From Linnemannia schmuckeri (lineage: Eukaryota; Mortierellomycota; Mortierellomycetes; Mortierellales; Mortierellaceae): 64,000 bases of DNA. Below, piece by piece: positions 10,891 to 21,129 of this stretch; within the stretch, counting starts at the first letter, position 1, and each line of letters starts with the position of its first letter. The notes under the pieces are model-generated. The model searched no databases and was not told the origin of the DNA. It saw only the letters and a list, made by a program, of their open reading frames with translations. The DNA is taken from assembly GCA_029449235.1 (NCBI GenBank), contig JANATG010000001.1:868001-932000 (forward strand), written 5' to 3'. The position numbers were made by a program, and so were the translations under genes.

Positions 10891-13509
10891 TCCTTTCAAC
10901 AATGTCTCTTGCTCAGGCACTAGCCGAGAAATGAGGGCCCCTTCTTTTTTGCAGCAACAAGACAAAATTGCATGGCTCAAACACCAGCATTTGACACATA
11001 CCAAAAAAAAGTTATTAATTGCGCCATTGGAAATTGGAGTCATTGACTTGCATCGCTCCTCCTCTCTTATCCCATGCGACCATTCAAAAAACAAGGCACA
11101 TTCAACAATATCTTATGCCTGCCCTTTCTTCCTTCTCCTTAGGAGGATGCCAATAATTTAAAATTATAAGAGACGTTTTTCTCCTTGTTAGTTTTCTTCT
11201 CCCCTTCCCCCTAAAAAAATGACCGGAAGAGGGAGGGAGAGAGAGATCATACTTTTTTGTTATGATTGATCAATGCCCGATCCCCAAGGTTGCACGCAGG
11301 CAAAAGAAAAAAAAAACATTGTTCGGTTATTTCTAGGAGACAAGAACGAACGCAGGAGGCAAATTGGATCTTGACAAAGGCCTTGTTTCTTTGTGAACTG
11401 CCCTTTGGGGTTGCCAGGGGAATCAAAACAACGAGGAGAAGAAAAAACGCGAGAGAGCATGCAAAAAGAGAGGCTGAAAAGAGGAGGCCGATTGAGGGGG
11501 AGGTGAAAAGTTCGAGAAGGGGCGAGTTAGATAGGAGAAAAAAATCTTTATTGTTCTTAAGAACGGAAAAAAAAATCAAGGAAGCACCACAGAGAAGAGA
11601 AAGGAAGACGAGGGAGGAAGATAAATTGCGTTTCTGTCTGGTCGTATAGGAGAATTTCAAGGAACAGGAGCCAGGAGTGAAAAGAGAGAGAGCAGGAGCT
11701 AGAAGCGACGGAGCGTGTTAGATAACTTTTGGGCGAATACGTGGAACTGAAAAAAAAGAGGGATATAGACGGACGAACAGACTTGAGAGCGGACTATAGT
11801 TTTTTTTGTAGGCCAGCTTTCGGGCATGTTAAAATAATAGCATAACCGAATTAGATATGTTAGTGTTTGCAATGGTAGTCCATGTGCTCATATTTGTGAT
11901 GTTCGCTTACGAGTGCCGACGGATGGAGATAGATGGATTCAAGGTGAAAGGCGAAGAATGAAATGGGTGACAGAGAGAGATAGAAAAAAAAGACAATAGA
12001 GATAGGCGATAACCACACAACGAAGAGCAATACGACAGAGCGATGGAAAGGAATTACATGGTTACGAATCGTATCCTAACAAGCTTACCATCTCTCACAA
12101 GGAGATCCCGTTTATTCGTTTCATGGTTATTGTTTTCCTTTCTTTCTATTCATTTAGTTAGAGCTCCCAACGGATGATCAGAGCTATCGTTATCCTAGTA
12201 CAGAGCAAACAAAACCTTGCCCAAGAAGAAAAGCGCGCGCTAGACCAGCAAACGTGCAACGTTTTTTTCTCTATTCTGACGGATAATTTATTGTTATTGT
12301 CTTTTTCTGTCCACTTGTGTTTGGATGTCAGCAACATGGCTGATACGAGAAGGTAAAAGGATGTGCGCAAATACGACTCCCAGTAACAACAACACTGGCG
12401 CGCGTGTGTCCAACTCAACAAGGGTCACAGACAAAATTAGGGGGTCTCCACACTCCCATTGGTATTTAATCGCTAGTCAAAGTACATCCTTTAGCTCCAT
12501 AAGGGATGAAAAGAAGAGAATGAAAGGTTAAAAGACGAGGCCTGATCAATCCCAGATGTGTTTTGGTTATCGGACATGGCGACTGGTCCCGTTGGGCCTT
12601 GATGCCGTCTCCCTTTCCATCCGTTCAAAACGGAAAAAAAAGGCAGTTCAAAGAAGTAAATGCAAGTAGTGAGCAAGGGACATCTTGGTTGCATGCATAA
12701 TATACAAGTACTTTGCTATTGGCTGTAACCACCGAAAGCCAAGCAAAAAAAAAAAAAATATACACGGATCTGTAATCGTAATTCTCCATCAAGGTGGGCT
12801 ATTTAGCAAAATGGTACTACTACGACAGATCAAAAGCACGCCAGAGAGGTACCTTTGTGTCCAGAAACAAAAGGTTGGACGGGTGCGCACAGCAGGGCAA
12901 GTGCCCAAAAAAAAGTAAGGATTGTGGCTGGCTGGTCGAGGGAGGGAAGAAAAAAATCAAGGGGGAGAACATGAAAGAAATAAAGTTGTCGCTCCGTCCC
13001 TCTTTCCGAGTCCTCCTTGCGTTCCTCCTTGTCTCTCTTTTTTCTATTGCCTTTGCTCTCTTGCCACCCCCCTTGCTATCACCTCTTATTTTTCTATTTG
13101 CCGCACCACCTTCTTTTGTCTGTGCCTCTCTTCCCCCTTGTTTTTTCTTCTTGTATCCATGTCCCATGTCCCATCCTTTACCAATTGATGCAGTATCAGT
13201 TGCATCAGTTTGCTAGCGTATATCCGCAAAACAATAACGGCAGTAATGTCGATAACGTTCGTTTGTTCGTTCGTTCGATTGTTCCATGTCCGTGTCCGCG
13301 TCTCCCTGCCCTGTGCGTTTATTATCCTTCTGGGTCATTTGCTCTGAGAGCTTTTTTCTTCGACTTCGTTGCTACCAAACAAACATCTCCTGCGACATAT
13401 AGGTCCCATCCTGTGCCCCTTGCCTTTCACTCTTCCTTACTCCTTCTCTCTCTTTCGCTCTCGTACTCACTTCCCAATATCTCCTTGTCATACTCGGTTC
13501 CCAGACAGG

Positions 13510-13525
13510 ATCTCCATCTGGAGAT
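13510..13525. promoter_or_regulatory. Short perfect inverted repeat upstream of a TATA box
   Basis: ATCTCCA-tc-TGGAGAT: seven-base arms with a two-base centre, 40 bp upstream of the TATA box of the gene at 13762. It could be a dimeric transcription-factor site. No such palindrome is visible at the same place in the paralogue's promoter. Confidence 0.3.
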
Positions 13526-13565
13526 ACAACAGGAAGCAAGCGAGGAAAAATGGAGGTCGTCCTTG

Positions 13566-13572
13566 TATAAAT
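13566..13572 (+). promoter_or_regulatory. TATA box of the first secreted-protein gene
   Basis: TATAAAT in the context CCTTGTATAAATAT, about 195 bp upstream of the ATG. The paralogue has TATAAAT in a similar context (16910-16916), about 155 bp upstream of its ATG. About 40 bp downstream both leaders share the block CAGCGATCTCTTCCAGCTT, so the transcription start probably lies around 13595-13605. Confidence 0.65.
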
Positions 13573-13761
13573 ATTAGACCATGCCCCGCCTCCAAAAAGA
13601 GTTCTCCAGCGATCTCTTCCAGCTTCACTTCACTCCGCAACAACTACAAAAAATCTCAACTCCACCCCAACTACCCAACCCAACCTCCTACCTTTTCGCT
13701 CCCATTCCCCACATAACCCTTCCCTAACCCTTCACCACCACCCCAACCCCACTTAATCAAC

Positions 13762-15007
13762 ATGAAGTTCACCTCCGCTATCATTGCCCTCTCTGCCGTT
13801 GCCGCCTTGGTCCAGGCCGGAACTTTGCCTCCCTTGCCCCCTGTTCAGCCAATCGTTGACAACTTCGGAAACACTGTCGGTACTCTCGCTCCCCTCAAGC
13901 GCCAACTTCCTAATATCCCTGTCCCTGGTCTCCCTGATGTCAATGGTCTCACTAATGGTATTTTTGGTGGTGGCTCCAAGCCTGCGGCCGCATCTACTGT
14001 TCCCCCAACCGAGTCCGATGTTGTCCACGTCAAGCGCGATGGTGTTGATGTTCTTGGTGGAGCTCTTAAAACTGCTGAAGGACTTGCTCAAGGTATTCCT
14101 GCAGCGCAAATGGTTCCCCTCTCAGCTGGCGGATCCTCCGCCACTTTCTCCAAGCGCGATGGCGTTGATGTTCTTGGTGGAGCTCTTAAAACTGCTGAAG
14201 GCCTTGCTCAAGGTATTCCTGCAGCACAAATGGTTCCCCTCTCAGCTGGCGGATCTTCCGCCACTTTTTCCAAGCGCGATATCAAGGTTGATGCCAAGAC
14301 CAAGGCTAAGATTGACGCCGCCGTCAAGGTTTGCCTCGATGCCGTCGCTGACGTCAAGGTCAAGGCTGAACTGGCTGCTAAGGTCCTTGCCAAGGTCGAG
14401 GCCAACTTGGACGTCAAGGTTGATGCTGCCCTCAAGGCCAAGCTCTTGGGTACGTTATTCGCTGTCAGGGTGGTGGACATGATTTTATGAGGAAAGACTC
14501 CTTCCAATGATCGCTTACTAATCCTCGTAACATTATTGTTCTTTTACTTTCAAAATAGCTGCCATCGATGTTGCCATTGATGCTAGCCTCAAGGCCAAGG
14601 CCGTCGTCAACATCGACGCCAAGATCGACGCCAAGATCAATGCCGTCCTCAACCTTCTTGCCAAGGTCGATGCCAAGGTCGATGTCAAGGCCCATGTCGA
14701 TGTTGCTGCCAAGGCTGTTGCTGATATCCAGGCTTTGGTTGCTCTCAAAGTCAAGGCTCTCGTTGCTGCCGTTGACGTCAAGGTCATGGCCGGAGTCAAG
14801 GCCTGCATTGATGCCGACGTTGACATCAAGGCCGACCTTGACGTCCTCACCCTTGCCAACATTGACGCCGCTGTCAAGCTCAACCTCGATATCCAGGCTG
14901 TGGTCAAGGCCCTCCTCAATGTCAAGATTAAGGCTGATATCAAGGCCGCTGTTAAGGCTGTTGTCGACCTCAAGGCTAAGATTGATGCCAAGGCCAAGGT
15001 CAACTAA
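13762..15007 (+). CDS. Secreted kexin-processed repeat protein, paralogue 1 (378 aa)
   Basis: Exons 13762-14449 and 14559-15007 (1137 nt), with a phase-1 intron GTACGT...AATAG. Residues 1-19 are a signal peptide (MKFTSAIIALSAVAALVQA). Four KR dibasic sites follow (LAPLKR, VHVKR, TFSKR, TFSKR). Between them lie two identical 40-residue units that start DGVDVLGGALK and end ATFSKR. The rest, about 205 residues from DIKVDAK, is built almost wholly of Lys, Asp, Ala, Val, Ile, Leu and Asn with near-alternating hydrophobic and polar residues, and has exactly two cysteines (AVKVC, GVKAC). The layout matches fungal kexin-processed peptide precursors (known class): a KEX2-type protease in the Golgi would cut after each KR and release the peptides. 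I recognise no family for the C-terminal domain. Amphipathic, surface-active or structural roles are guesses. The tandem paralogue is at 17065. Confidence 0.88.
14038..14277 (+). repeat. Two tandem 120-bp coding repeats
   Basis: Units 14038-14157 and 14158-14277 each encode the same 40 residues and end in KR. They differ at five bases (GGT/GGC, GGA/GGC, GCG/GCA, TCC/TCT, TTC/TTT), all silent third positions. Confidence 0.95.
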
Positions 15008-16263
15008 GACAAAAGTGACTTTCACCTCCGCGCGTTCTCAGCGGAGCATGACAACCAGCAGCATCTCAAGTACTAGCCTTTTTTCATCTAGCACTATCTT
15101 ATCTTACCCTTACTCATTTCTCCTTATATAATGGTCACATTTTTCAACCTTTTCTCCATCAATGCGTTTCGCGCATAGATCCCTGTATTAAAAATAATAC
15201 CTTCATTCAATTTATACCCTACGAGTTCTTTTTTTATGCCATGTGCCAGTGAATGATACCTTTTACAAGACATATGAACTCATGCTATGCTTGTTGAATA
15301 TCTGTAATAGGTCTCAGTTCATTTGCGCGTTCGACCTTTGCACCAAGGTCATTGGCCCTTTTTTGTTGTTGTTGTTGTTGCTGTGGTTGCTGCATTCTAG
15401 CCTTTTCGGGAAGCGAGAGTGATAAATATGAGCGCCACCAAAATTGTCTTGCTTTCTTTTATTTTCTGGGAAAGATATCGATCCGTGCGCTGAAAGAAAG
15501 GCGATTTTTTCCTCGTGTGATTTAATCGCCGACCACGGTTTGTACCTGTTCCATGAACGCGGATGTCCACAGGTCTTTGGCTAGGGAGTGGGTAGATAGG
15601 TCTTCTGAAAGGATGAGGTACTTTGTCATGTCAGGCAGCCATCTAACCTAGGCGGTGCGCAATGGTCAAAGCTAAAAAAAACAACGACCTTTATTCTAAG
15701 GTTCCAACCATTGTCAGTCACAGCACAGTTATGTCTTCGCAATTGACTACCCACCTCTCGGCAATTATTACTTTGTGCGACGATATATGTGTCTGCATGT
15801 CTATGTGTATGTATGTCTATGCGTATGTATATATATGCGTGTGGTATCCACCCTGGCCCCTTGCAACACCCTCCGTTCTTTTTTTTTTTTTAACCACATT
15901 TCCCTCCTTACTGCCTGTCAACCCGATCAACGAAGATTTTTTGTTTGAGGTACCGATGGAGAAGGGAAGGAGCTGATTGGTCGTTGCGTTCGATAACATG
16001 TCGGCATCGGCCAGCTTGTTCTTTTTTCTTACTTTTTTTTTCCTATTCGTGTTCGTGTTGCAACAGTGTTTGCCTAGCATTCCTGTAGTTTGCACAGGAA
16101 AATGTATTAGGACACTCTGATAAAATTAATAAACCTAACAAGTTTGTTTACTCGACTAAACAAGCACCAATAAACGTCGGATTGAACCAAAGCGTTTCCT
16201 TTTTTTTTTCTCTTCATTTGATAAAATGGTTGCGAATGAGGAGCAGTTGGTTACTACCATTTC

Positions 16264-16294
<31 letters not shown>

Positions 16295-16763
16295 CAATTC
16301 GTGTCTCTTTAGCTGGACCCGCTCCGCCAACGAAAATAAAAAGAGAAAAAAACGGGGCGCATTGACGAGGGGAAGACACTCAGGGGAGGGGGGCAAGAGA
16401 CAGCATTTATATATATATATTTGCTCAACTCATTTGCCCCCCTTTACCTTCTCCGTTTCTTTTCCCTCCTTTAATTACATCCCTCGCGCTTTTCTTTCTT
16501 TTTTTTTTTTTTTTTTGTGGCATGTCGCGAGTGTGGGTCAGAAGGTGTGTATGTATGCCGAAACACAAAATGTCCTTGCCACACTCCTACTCCCCTCCCC
16601 TCAACTCGGCCCCTCCCTCGCTCTCTCTTTTTTTCCACTCATAATCCTTTCGCGCATTTCTCTCTCCCGCTCTCTCGACCTCTAAGCCAACCGCATTTCA
16701 AAGACATCGATTCGTGGTCCAGACTTAGTCTTGGAAGGGGCTCTATCTGGATACCCAAGGAAT
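15008..16763. other. Intergenic region between the two secreted-protein genes
   Basis: 3' flank of paralogue 1, then low-complexity DNA: a GTT microsatellite at about 15363-15382, a TAT/GTAT-rich patch near 15800-15840, and T runs at about 15878-15891, 16269-16294 and 16500-16516. A motif GCGCCACCAAAA near 15431 also occurs downstream of paralogue 2 (near 18390), so the duplicated segment includes 3' flanking DNA. No gene was seen. Confidence 0.4.
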
Positions 16764-16866
16764 GAAGGAGGACTGGAACTCAGGTACTAGCTCAAAAAAA
16801 AAGGGAGGACTCGAACTCAGGTACTAGCTCGAAAAAAGGGAAGACTCGAACTCAGGTACTAGCTCA
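16764..16866. repeat. Three tandem copies of an about 35-bp unit upstream of paralogue 2
   Basis: The core GAACTCAGGTACTAGCTC is followed by A-rich spacers and preceded by GGAGGACT or GGAAGACT. Copies begin near 16764, 16803 and 16838. A run of 26 A follows (16866-16891), then the TATA box. Promoter 1 has no such array. Confidence 0.85.
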
Positions 16867-16891
16867 AAAAAAAAAAAAAAAAAAAAAAAAA

Positions 16892-16916
16892 GGGTGTAGG
16901 ACACCCTCGTATAAAT
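16892..16916 (+). promoter_or_regulatory. Hairpin and TATA box of the second secreted-protein gene
   Basis: GGGTGT-agg-ACACCC (16892-16906) can form a six-base-pair stem. TATAAAT follows at 16910-16916. Downstream, CAGCGATCTCTTCCAGCTT (near 16948) matches the leader of paralogue 1, and CCCAA repeats (near 16996-17018) lie in the leader. Confidence 0.6.
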
Positions 16917-17064
16917 GCAGCGCCCATATCCCACTAAAAAATTTCTTCAGCGATCTCTTCCAGCTTTACACTCTACTCCTCTCCACGACAACAACCCAAC
17001 CCAACCCAACCCAACTTAACCGCCTTTTTCGCTCCCATTCCTCTAACTTACTCACTCAATCAAT

Positions 17065-18061
17065 ATGAAGCTCATCTCTGCCATCGTCGCCCTCTCCGCC
17101 GTCGCCGCCTTGGCCCAGGCTGCAGCTCCCTCTCCTTTGGCCATGGTCGATCCAGTCGCTCAGGAAGCCCAGCAAACCGTTGGTAGGCTCATTGCTAAGC
17201 GCGAGCTCTATCCAGGTCTAACTCAGCCTCTCGGGCTTGCCCCAAAGCTTGCTCAGGCCGAGTCTGTCGCCACACCCAAGTCCAATGTTGTCGCCAAGCG
17301 CGATGTCAAGGCCAAGGCCAAGGTTGATGTCAAGCTCCAGGCCAAGGTTGACGCCGCTGTCAAGGCTTGCGTGCATGCTGTCGCCAACGTCAAGGTCAAG
17401 GCTAACTTGGCCCTCAAGGTCCTCGCCGCAGTCAAGGCTAAGTTGGACGTCCACGTCGATGCCGACCTTGAGGCCAAGCTCTTGGGTACGTTATTCACTA
17501 CTAAGGTGGCAGGCTGATAGTTTTGAGGGTTCCCCCCTTTTTATTACTTGTGGCAAATTTCCTTCCAGCGCACGCGCCCTCTCTAACTCTTGTCACGTTT
17601 TGTTATTTTCCATGTGAATAGCTGCTATCAAACTCGCCATTGATGCCAACGTCAACGTCAAGGCCCTCGCTGACATTGACGCTAAGATCGACACTATCCT
17701 TAAGCTTGTTGTCCATGCTGATGTCAAGGCTGTTGTCGATGTTGCAGTCAAGGCTTTGGTCGATATCGACGCCCTGATTGCCCTCAAGGTCAATGCCATT
17801 GTTGCCAAGGTCAATGTCGATGCCCTCGTCAATGTCAAGGCCTGCCTCAAGGCCAATGTCAAAGCTGATGTCAAGGCCAACGTCGACGTCCTCGCCCTTG
17901 CCAAGGTCGATGCCATTGCCAACCTCAATTTGAATGTCAAAGCCTTGGTCAAGGCTGCTCTTGTCGATATCCACGCTCTTGTTGACATCAAGGCCCATAT
18001 CAAGGCCATTGTTGACCTCAAGCTCAAGCTCGATGCCAAGGCCAAGGCCAAGGTCAACTAA
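17065..18061 (+). CDS. Secreted kexin-processed protein, paralogue 2 (286 aa)
   Basis: Exons 17065-17485 and 17622-18061 (861 nt). The intron is phase 1 after AKLL, exactly as in paralogue 1, and starts with the same GTACGTTATTC. The signal peptide is MKLISAIVALSAVAALAQA. KR sites follow RLIAKR and NVVAKR, releasing one peptide of about 34 residues that starts ELYPGL and is unrelated in sequence to the 40-residue units of paralogue 1. The Lys/Ala/Val/Asp domain then begins DVKAKAK and again has exactly two cysteines (AVKAC, NVKAC). The 38 residues between the first Cys and the intron have the same length in both proteins, and an eight-residue indel lies before the second Cys. The pattern says the C-terminal domain is conserved while the kexin-released part diverges. 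Function unknown; secretion is well supported. Confidence 0.87.
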
Positions 18062-20854
18062 ATCAAAGACAAGCCTCTACGTCCGCGCTTCTCAAGTAGG
18101 GACACAACAAGCAAGTAGCATTTAACTAGCATTTATTATCTAAAATTATATTATCTTATCTACACCTCCCATCTTCCGTCTCCACCTATCTTAATTGCAC
18201 CTTCTCCTATCTATCCAATGTGCGTTCCTGAATGCGTGTAATATCTTGTATTAAACATATCATTTCATTTTTGAACCAAATATGCCTCACAGCTCCTTCT
18301 CTCTCTCCCCCTCTGCTTCTCGTTTGTTATGCGGAGCTATTGAAATGTTTTGTTGTCGCGGTTCTTTATGAAAGGAAATGACGTGAATATGCGCCACCAA
18401 AAAAAAAGGAGTTTTTCCTTTAAATTCGCCCGTTGTCCTGAACATACCACACTATTTTTTTTTTCTTTCACCGTTACAAAAAAAAACCCCGCTTACCTTT
18501 GCTCGTAAGCTGTCCCAGATTATTCCTGCGGCAAGCGCACTCGTAGTAAGAGAGGTGCCCAGGAAAAAAAAAGTGTTCTCTCAGATAGACGGTCAGGCAT
18601 AGAAGACAATTGGAAGAGGGGGGAAGAAGAGAGAAAGACGATGGATGGAAGGTAGAGCGTGTGACATGAGCTGACAGATATTATTAGGTAGTAACTGGAC
18701 ACTTTTTTTTTCGCTTCTTAACAAGGGAGCTTTGGGTGATGAGAGCAAATAACAAAGTCGGATGGGTAAGCCACTATGGATCTTTTTAAACAAACCCAAC
18801 ACAACCTAGAACACAACCCTTCTCTACAATTAATAAAGACCAATAAACCAAAAAAAAAAAAAAAAAAAAAAAAAAAAGAATGACCCCGTTCTCCCCTTCC
18901 CTAACAGAACAAGAACCAAAACGGCAAGCAATACAGGCCTTTCCGCCCTCTTTGTAATGCAGAAATAATGGAGTTGGTTGGATGTGTTTGATATTTTCTG
19001 TTCAAGAACATGTGTGTTTATGTGAGTTATGCTCAAGCCTGTTAAGCACAAGAGCGAAAGAAAAAAAAAAGGACAAGGCAAGGGTCAACTGAAAGGAAGG
19101 GCTGGGCTGCTGCAACATGAATAGAACAGCCCAGACAGCAAAAATAAAGTTTTGATAATGGTCTCAAACCAATTTGTTTCTTTCATCACCAAAACGATCA
19201 TTTGTTGTGTCAGGTCACATAAGTGATCCATCTTACCCTTTTTTTTTATCTTTTTTTCGGAGTGGAACTGACCACTGTTGCATGTGTGTCTGTGTGTGTG
19301 GAGATGGTGACTTGCTTGCTTTATCTAGGTTGGCTGTTCTATATGAAGTCAGTACTTTGCTTTGTGGTAAGATGTTTACTGTTTGTTTATTGTTTTATTG
19401 CTATTCTTTTTTTTGTTAAAAGTCATGACAAGATGGATGGGAACAGGGACTAAGAGCTGAACGGTTGAGGAGGTGAGGGAGAGGGGTTAAAGGGAGAAAA
19501 ACAGAGTGAGAGGCAAAGGGAGAGGGACACAAATACACACAATGAAAAGCAAAAAGAAAAAAAAAAAAAAGTAAGGCGGACGACGCACACCCGCGCATAC
19601 ATGCAGAAATGTAAGTAGCAAAAAGAGAAACAAAAATGAGGGAGACAAGCTCCCTTCACCCTCTCCACATTGGAGAAGGAAAGCAAAAAAAAATCAAGGG
19701 CTAAGGACAAAGAAACAAGCAGGAAAAAGCAAAAAAAAAGGGATGCAAAAAGGGCACCGCGGGAAAAACAAATAGGAAAGGGCGCGAGGTATATTGGGAC
19801 TTGTGAGATGGTGGTCGTTGTTGGTTGATGTTGTTTTGTGTGGAAAAGCAAAAATGTTGCGAGAAGAACAAAAAGTCCTCAGATGTGTGCGCCAATGATG
19901 ATGAGGATGATGGTGATGGTGTGTGTAAGTGTTGTTCCTGGTGTTCATTAATATTGTTGCTGTCCTTGTTTTACTCCTTATCCACTGTAGGTTCCTGTCG
20001 GCCCTTTTTTTCCATTCGTCTCAACGAACATCTTCCGCCTTTACGAGGCCCGTTTGGGTGGTGTGATCGAGAGGCGAGTACGACGGTTAATCCCTATTGG
20101 TCACCAAGAAATAGAAATGAATTCGATAAGTGATCAGTATCTCAGTAGCAAAACGTGGGTGTGCAACACTAGCGCCCAATTCAATTCCGCCGTTTTTTTT
20201 CTGCTGTCCGTGTTGTCGTTTGTAATACGGCGCTGCTGTGTCTGCTTGTTTGTCGTCTTCTGTGTCGATAAATTTTTCTTGTCTTTTGGAGCCGACTCTT
20301 TTTTCTTTTTTTTTTTTTTGTTGTGTGCGCATGGATATGGGATGCATTGTCCGATCTAGGGACACCTGAGGCAGGAGAAAGTGACAAGATTTCGTCACTC
20401 CACCACACTCTTTAGTCTTTTTTTTTTTTTTTTTTTTTTTTTTTGCGATATCTCGTCATCTATCTACAAAGTACCCCACTCCACCAGAAATAGGATCTCG
20501 AGAGAACGAACGAAGAAACGAAAAAAAGGGCCTGGTCACACAAAAAGTCAAGAATAGCCCTCCCCCAAATATACGTGAACAGAATAAAAAAAGGTTCAAG
20601 GCAAAAAGGTGGAGCGAAATTTCGGTCTAGAAGCCCCTTCTTTTTTTTCTTAAGTAAAGAACGATATGCTCAGGGTATCCAGGCTGGTTGAGTTGGTTGG
20701 TTGAGTTGGTTGGTTAAGTTGGTCTGGTCGGGGAACAGGAACATGAACAAACGTACACCAATTGACTCCACTTTACTCGAAGAAAGAATAAAAGAAGAAT
20801 GAAAAGACGTCCAAAAACCCAGATAATAATACGCAGTGGAGGAGATTTGCGTAC
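18062..20854. other. Intergenic region with homopolymer runs
   Basis: No convincing gene in 2.8 kb. It holds the 3' flank of paralogue 2, an A run at about 18850-18877 and T runs at about 20301-20320 and 20417-20444. Open frames are Phe/Ser/Leu- or Lys-biased and look like by-products of skewed composition. The 3' exon of the minus-strand gene ending at 20855 probably lies in about 20650-20750. Confidence 0.35.
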
Positions 20855-21129
20855 CTGTAATGGCCGTGGGGGTTATCGTTATAGACTTCACTGCTCCGGA
20901 CGGTCTTGGTATCCTTGCGGGATAAGGCCCGCTTAAACGATTTTGCCCGGCTGATGCTGCCGCTCTCGCTGCCGACCTGGTTGTGAGTGTAGATGCCATC
21001 CTTGTAGTTCGAGTCGTAGTACTCCTTGTCTCGTTGCTCAAACTCGGGTGTGAGGGCTGCGCGGCGCTTGGTGTATTTTCCAATCTTCCAAATTTCATAG
21101 TTGCGCATCAACTTGTCCATGAGTCCCAT
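20855..21129 (-). CDS. Small protein of unknown function (first exon, about 91 aa)
   Basis: ATG at 21129; the exon runs to a donor after position 20855 (AG|GTACGC, phase 2). The sequence is hydrophilic and looks coding: MGLMDKLMRNYEIWKIGKY, a charged middle (TPEFEQRDKEYYD) and a Ser/Lys-rich end. Two acceptors in pyrimidine-rich context (CCCCGACCAG and CAACCAG) would add only PT or about 11 residues, so the C-terminus is uncertain. I do not recognise the family. No signal peptide or membrane segment is visible. The 5' flank is rich in GAGAG/GAAG repeats. Confidence 0.5.

Larger units (their letters stand above)
8990..13509. other. Long region without a convincing gene
   Basis: This is 4.5 kb of low-complexity, A/T- and purine-rich DNA. 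It includes T-rich and A-rich runs at about 9302-9345 and 9380-9408, a tetranucleotide repeat at 10825-10890, and purine-rich blocks at about 11225-12000. Open frames here are short or made of biased composition (Phe/Leu/Ser or Lys/Arg), as expected from homopurine or homopyrimidine tracts. One possible exon at 9453 is listed separately. It contains the promoters of the divergent ABC transporter and of the first secreted-protein gene. Non-coding RNA cannot be excluded. Confidence 0.4.

Noticed and set aside
11247..11660. 137-codon open frame on the minus strand with hydrophobic, Phe/Leu/Ser-rich residues
   Set aside because: It lies in a strongly purine-rich block of the plus strand, which automatically gives Phe/Leu/Ser codons on the other strand. 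There is no domain and no codon-level signal of coding.
14465..15025. Open frames antisense to the Lys/Ala/Val/Asp domain (also 17593-18057)
   Set aside because: The regular third-position pattern of the sense gene keeps the antisense frames open. Signal peptide, intron and paralogy all support the plus strand.
16182..16685. 167-codon plus-strand frame with Phe and Ser runs
   Set aside because: It is made mainly by poly-T and pyrimidine tracts, with no conserved segment.
16764..16866. tRNA gene suggested by a B-box-like GAGTTCGAGTCC on the minus strand
   Set aside because: No matching acceptor stem, D arm or anticodon arm can be folded, and the T-stem positions do not pair.
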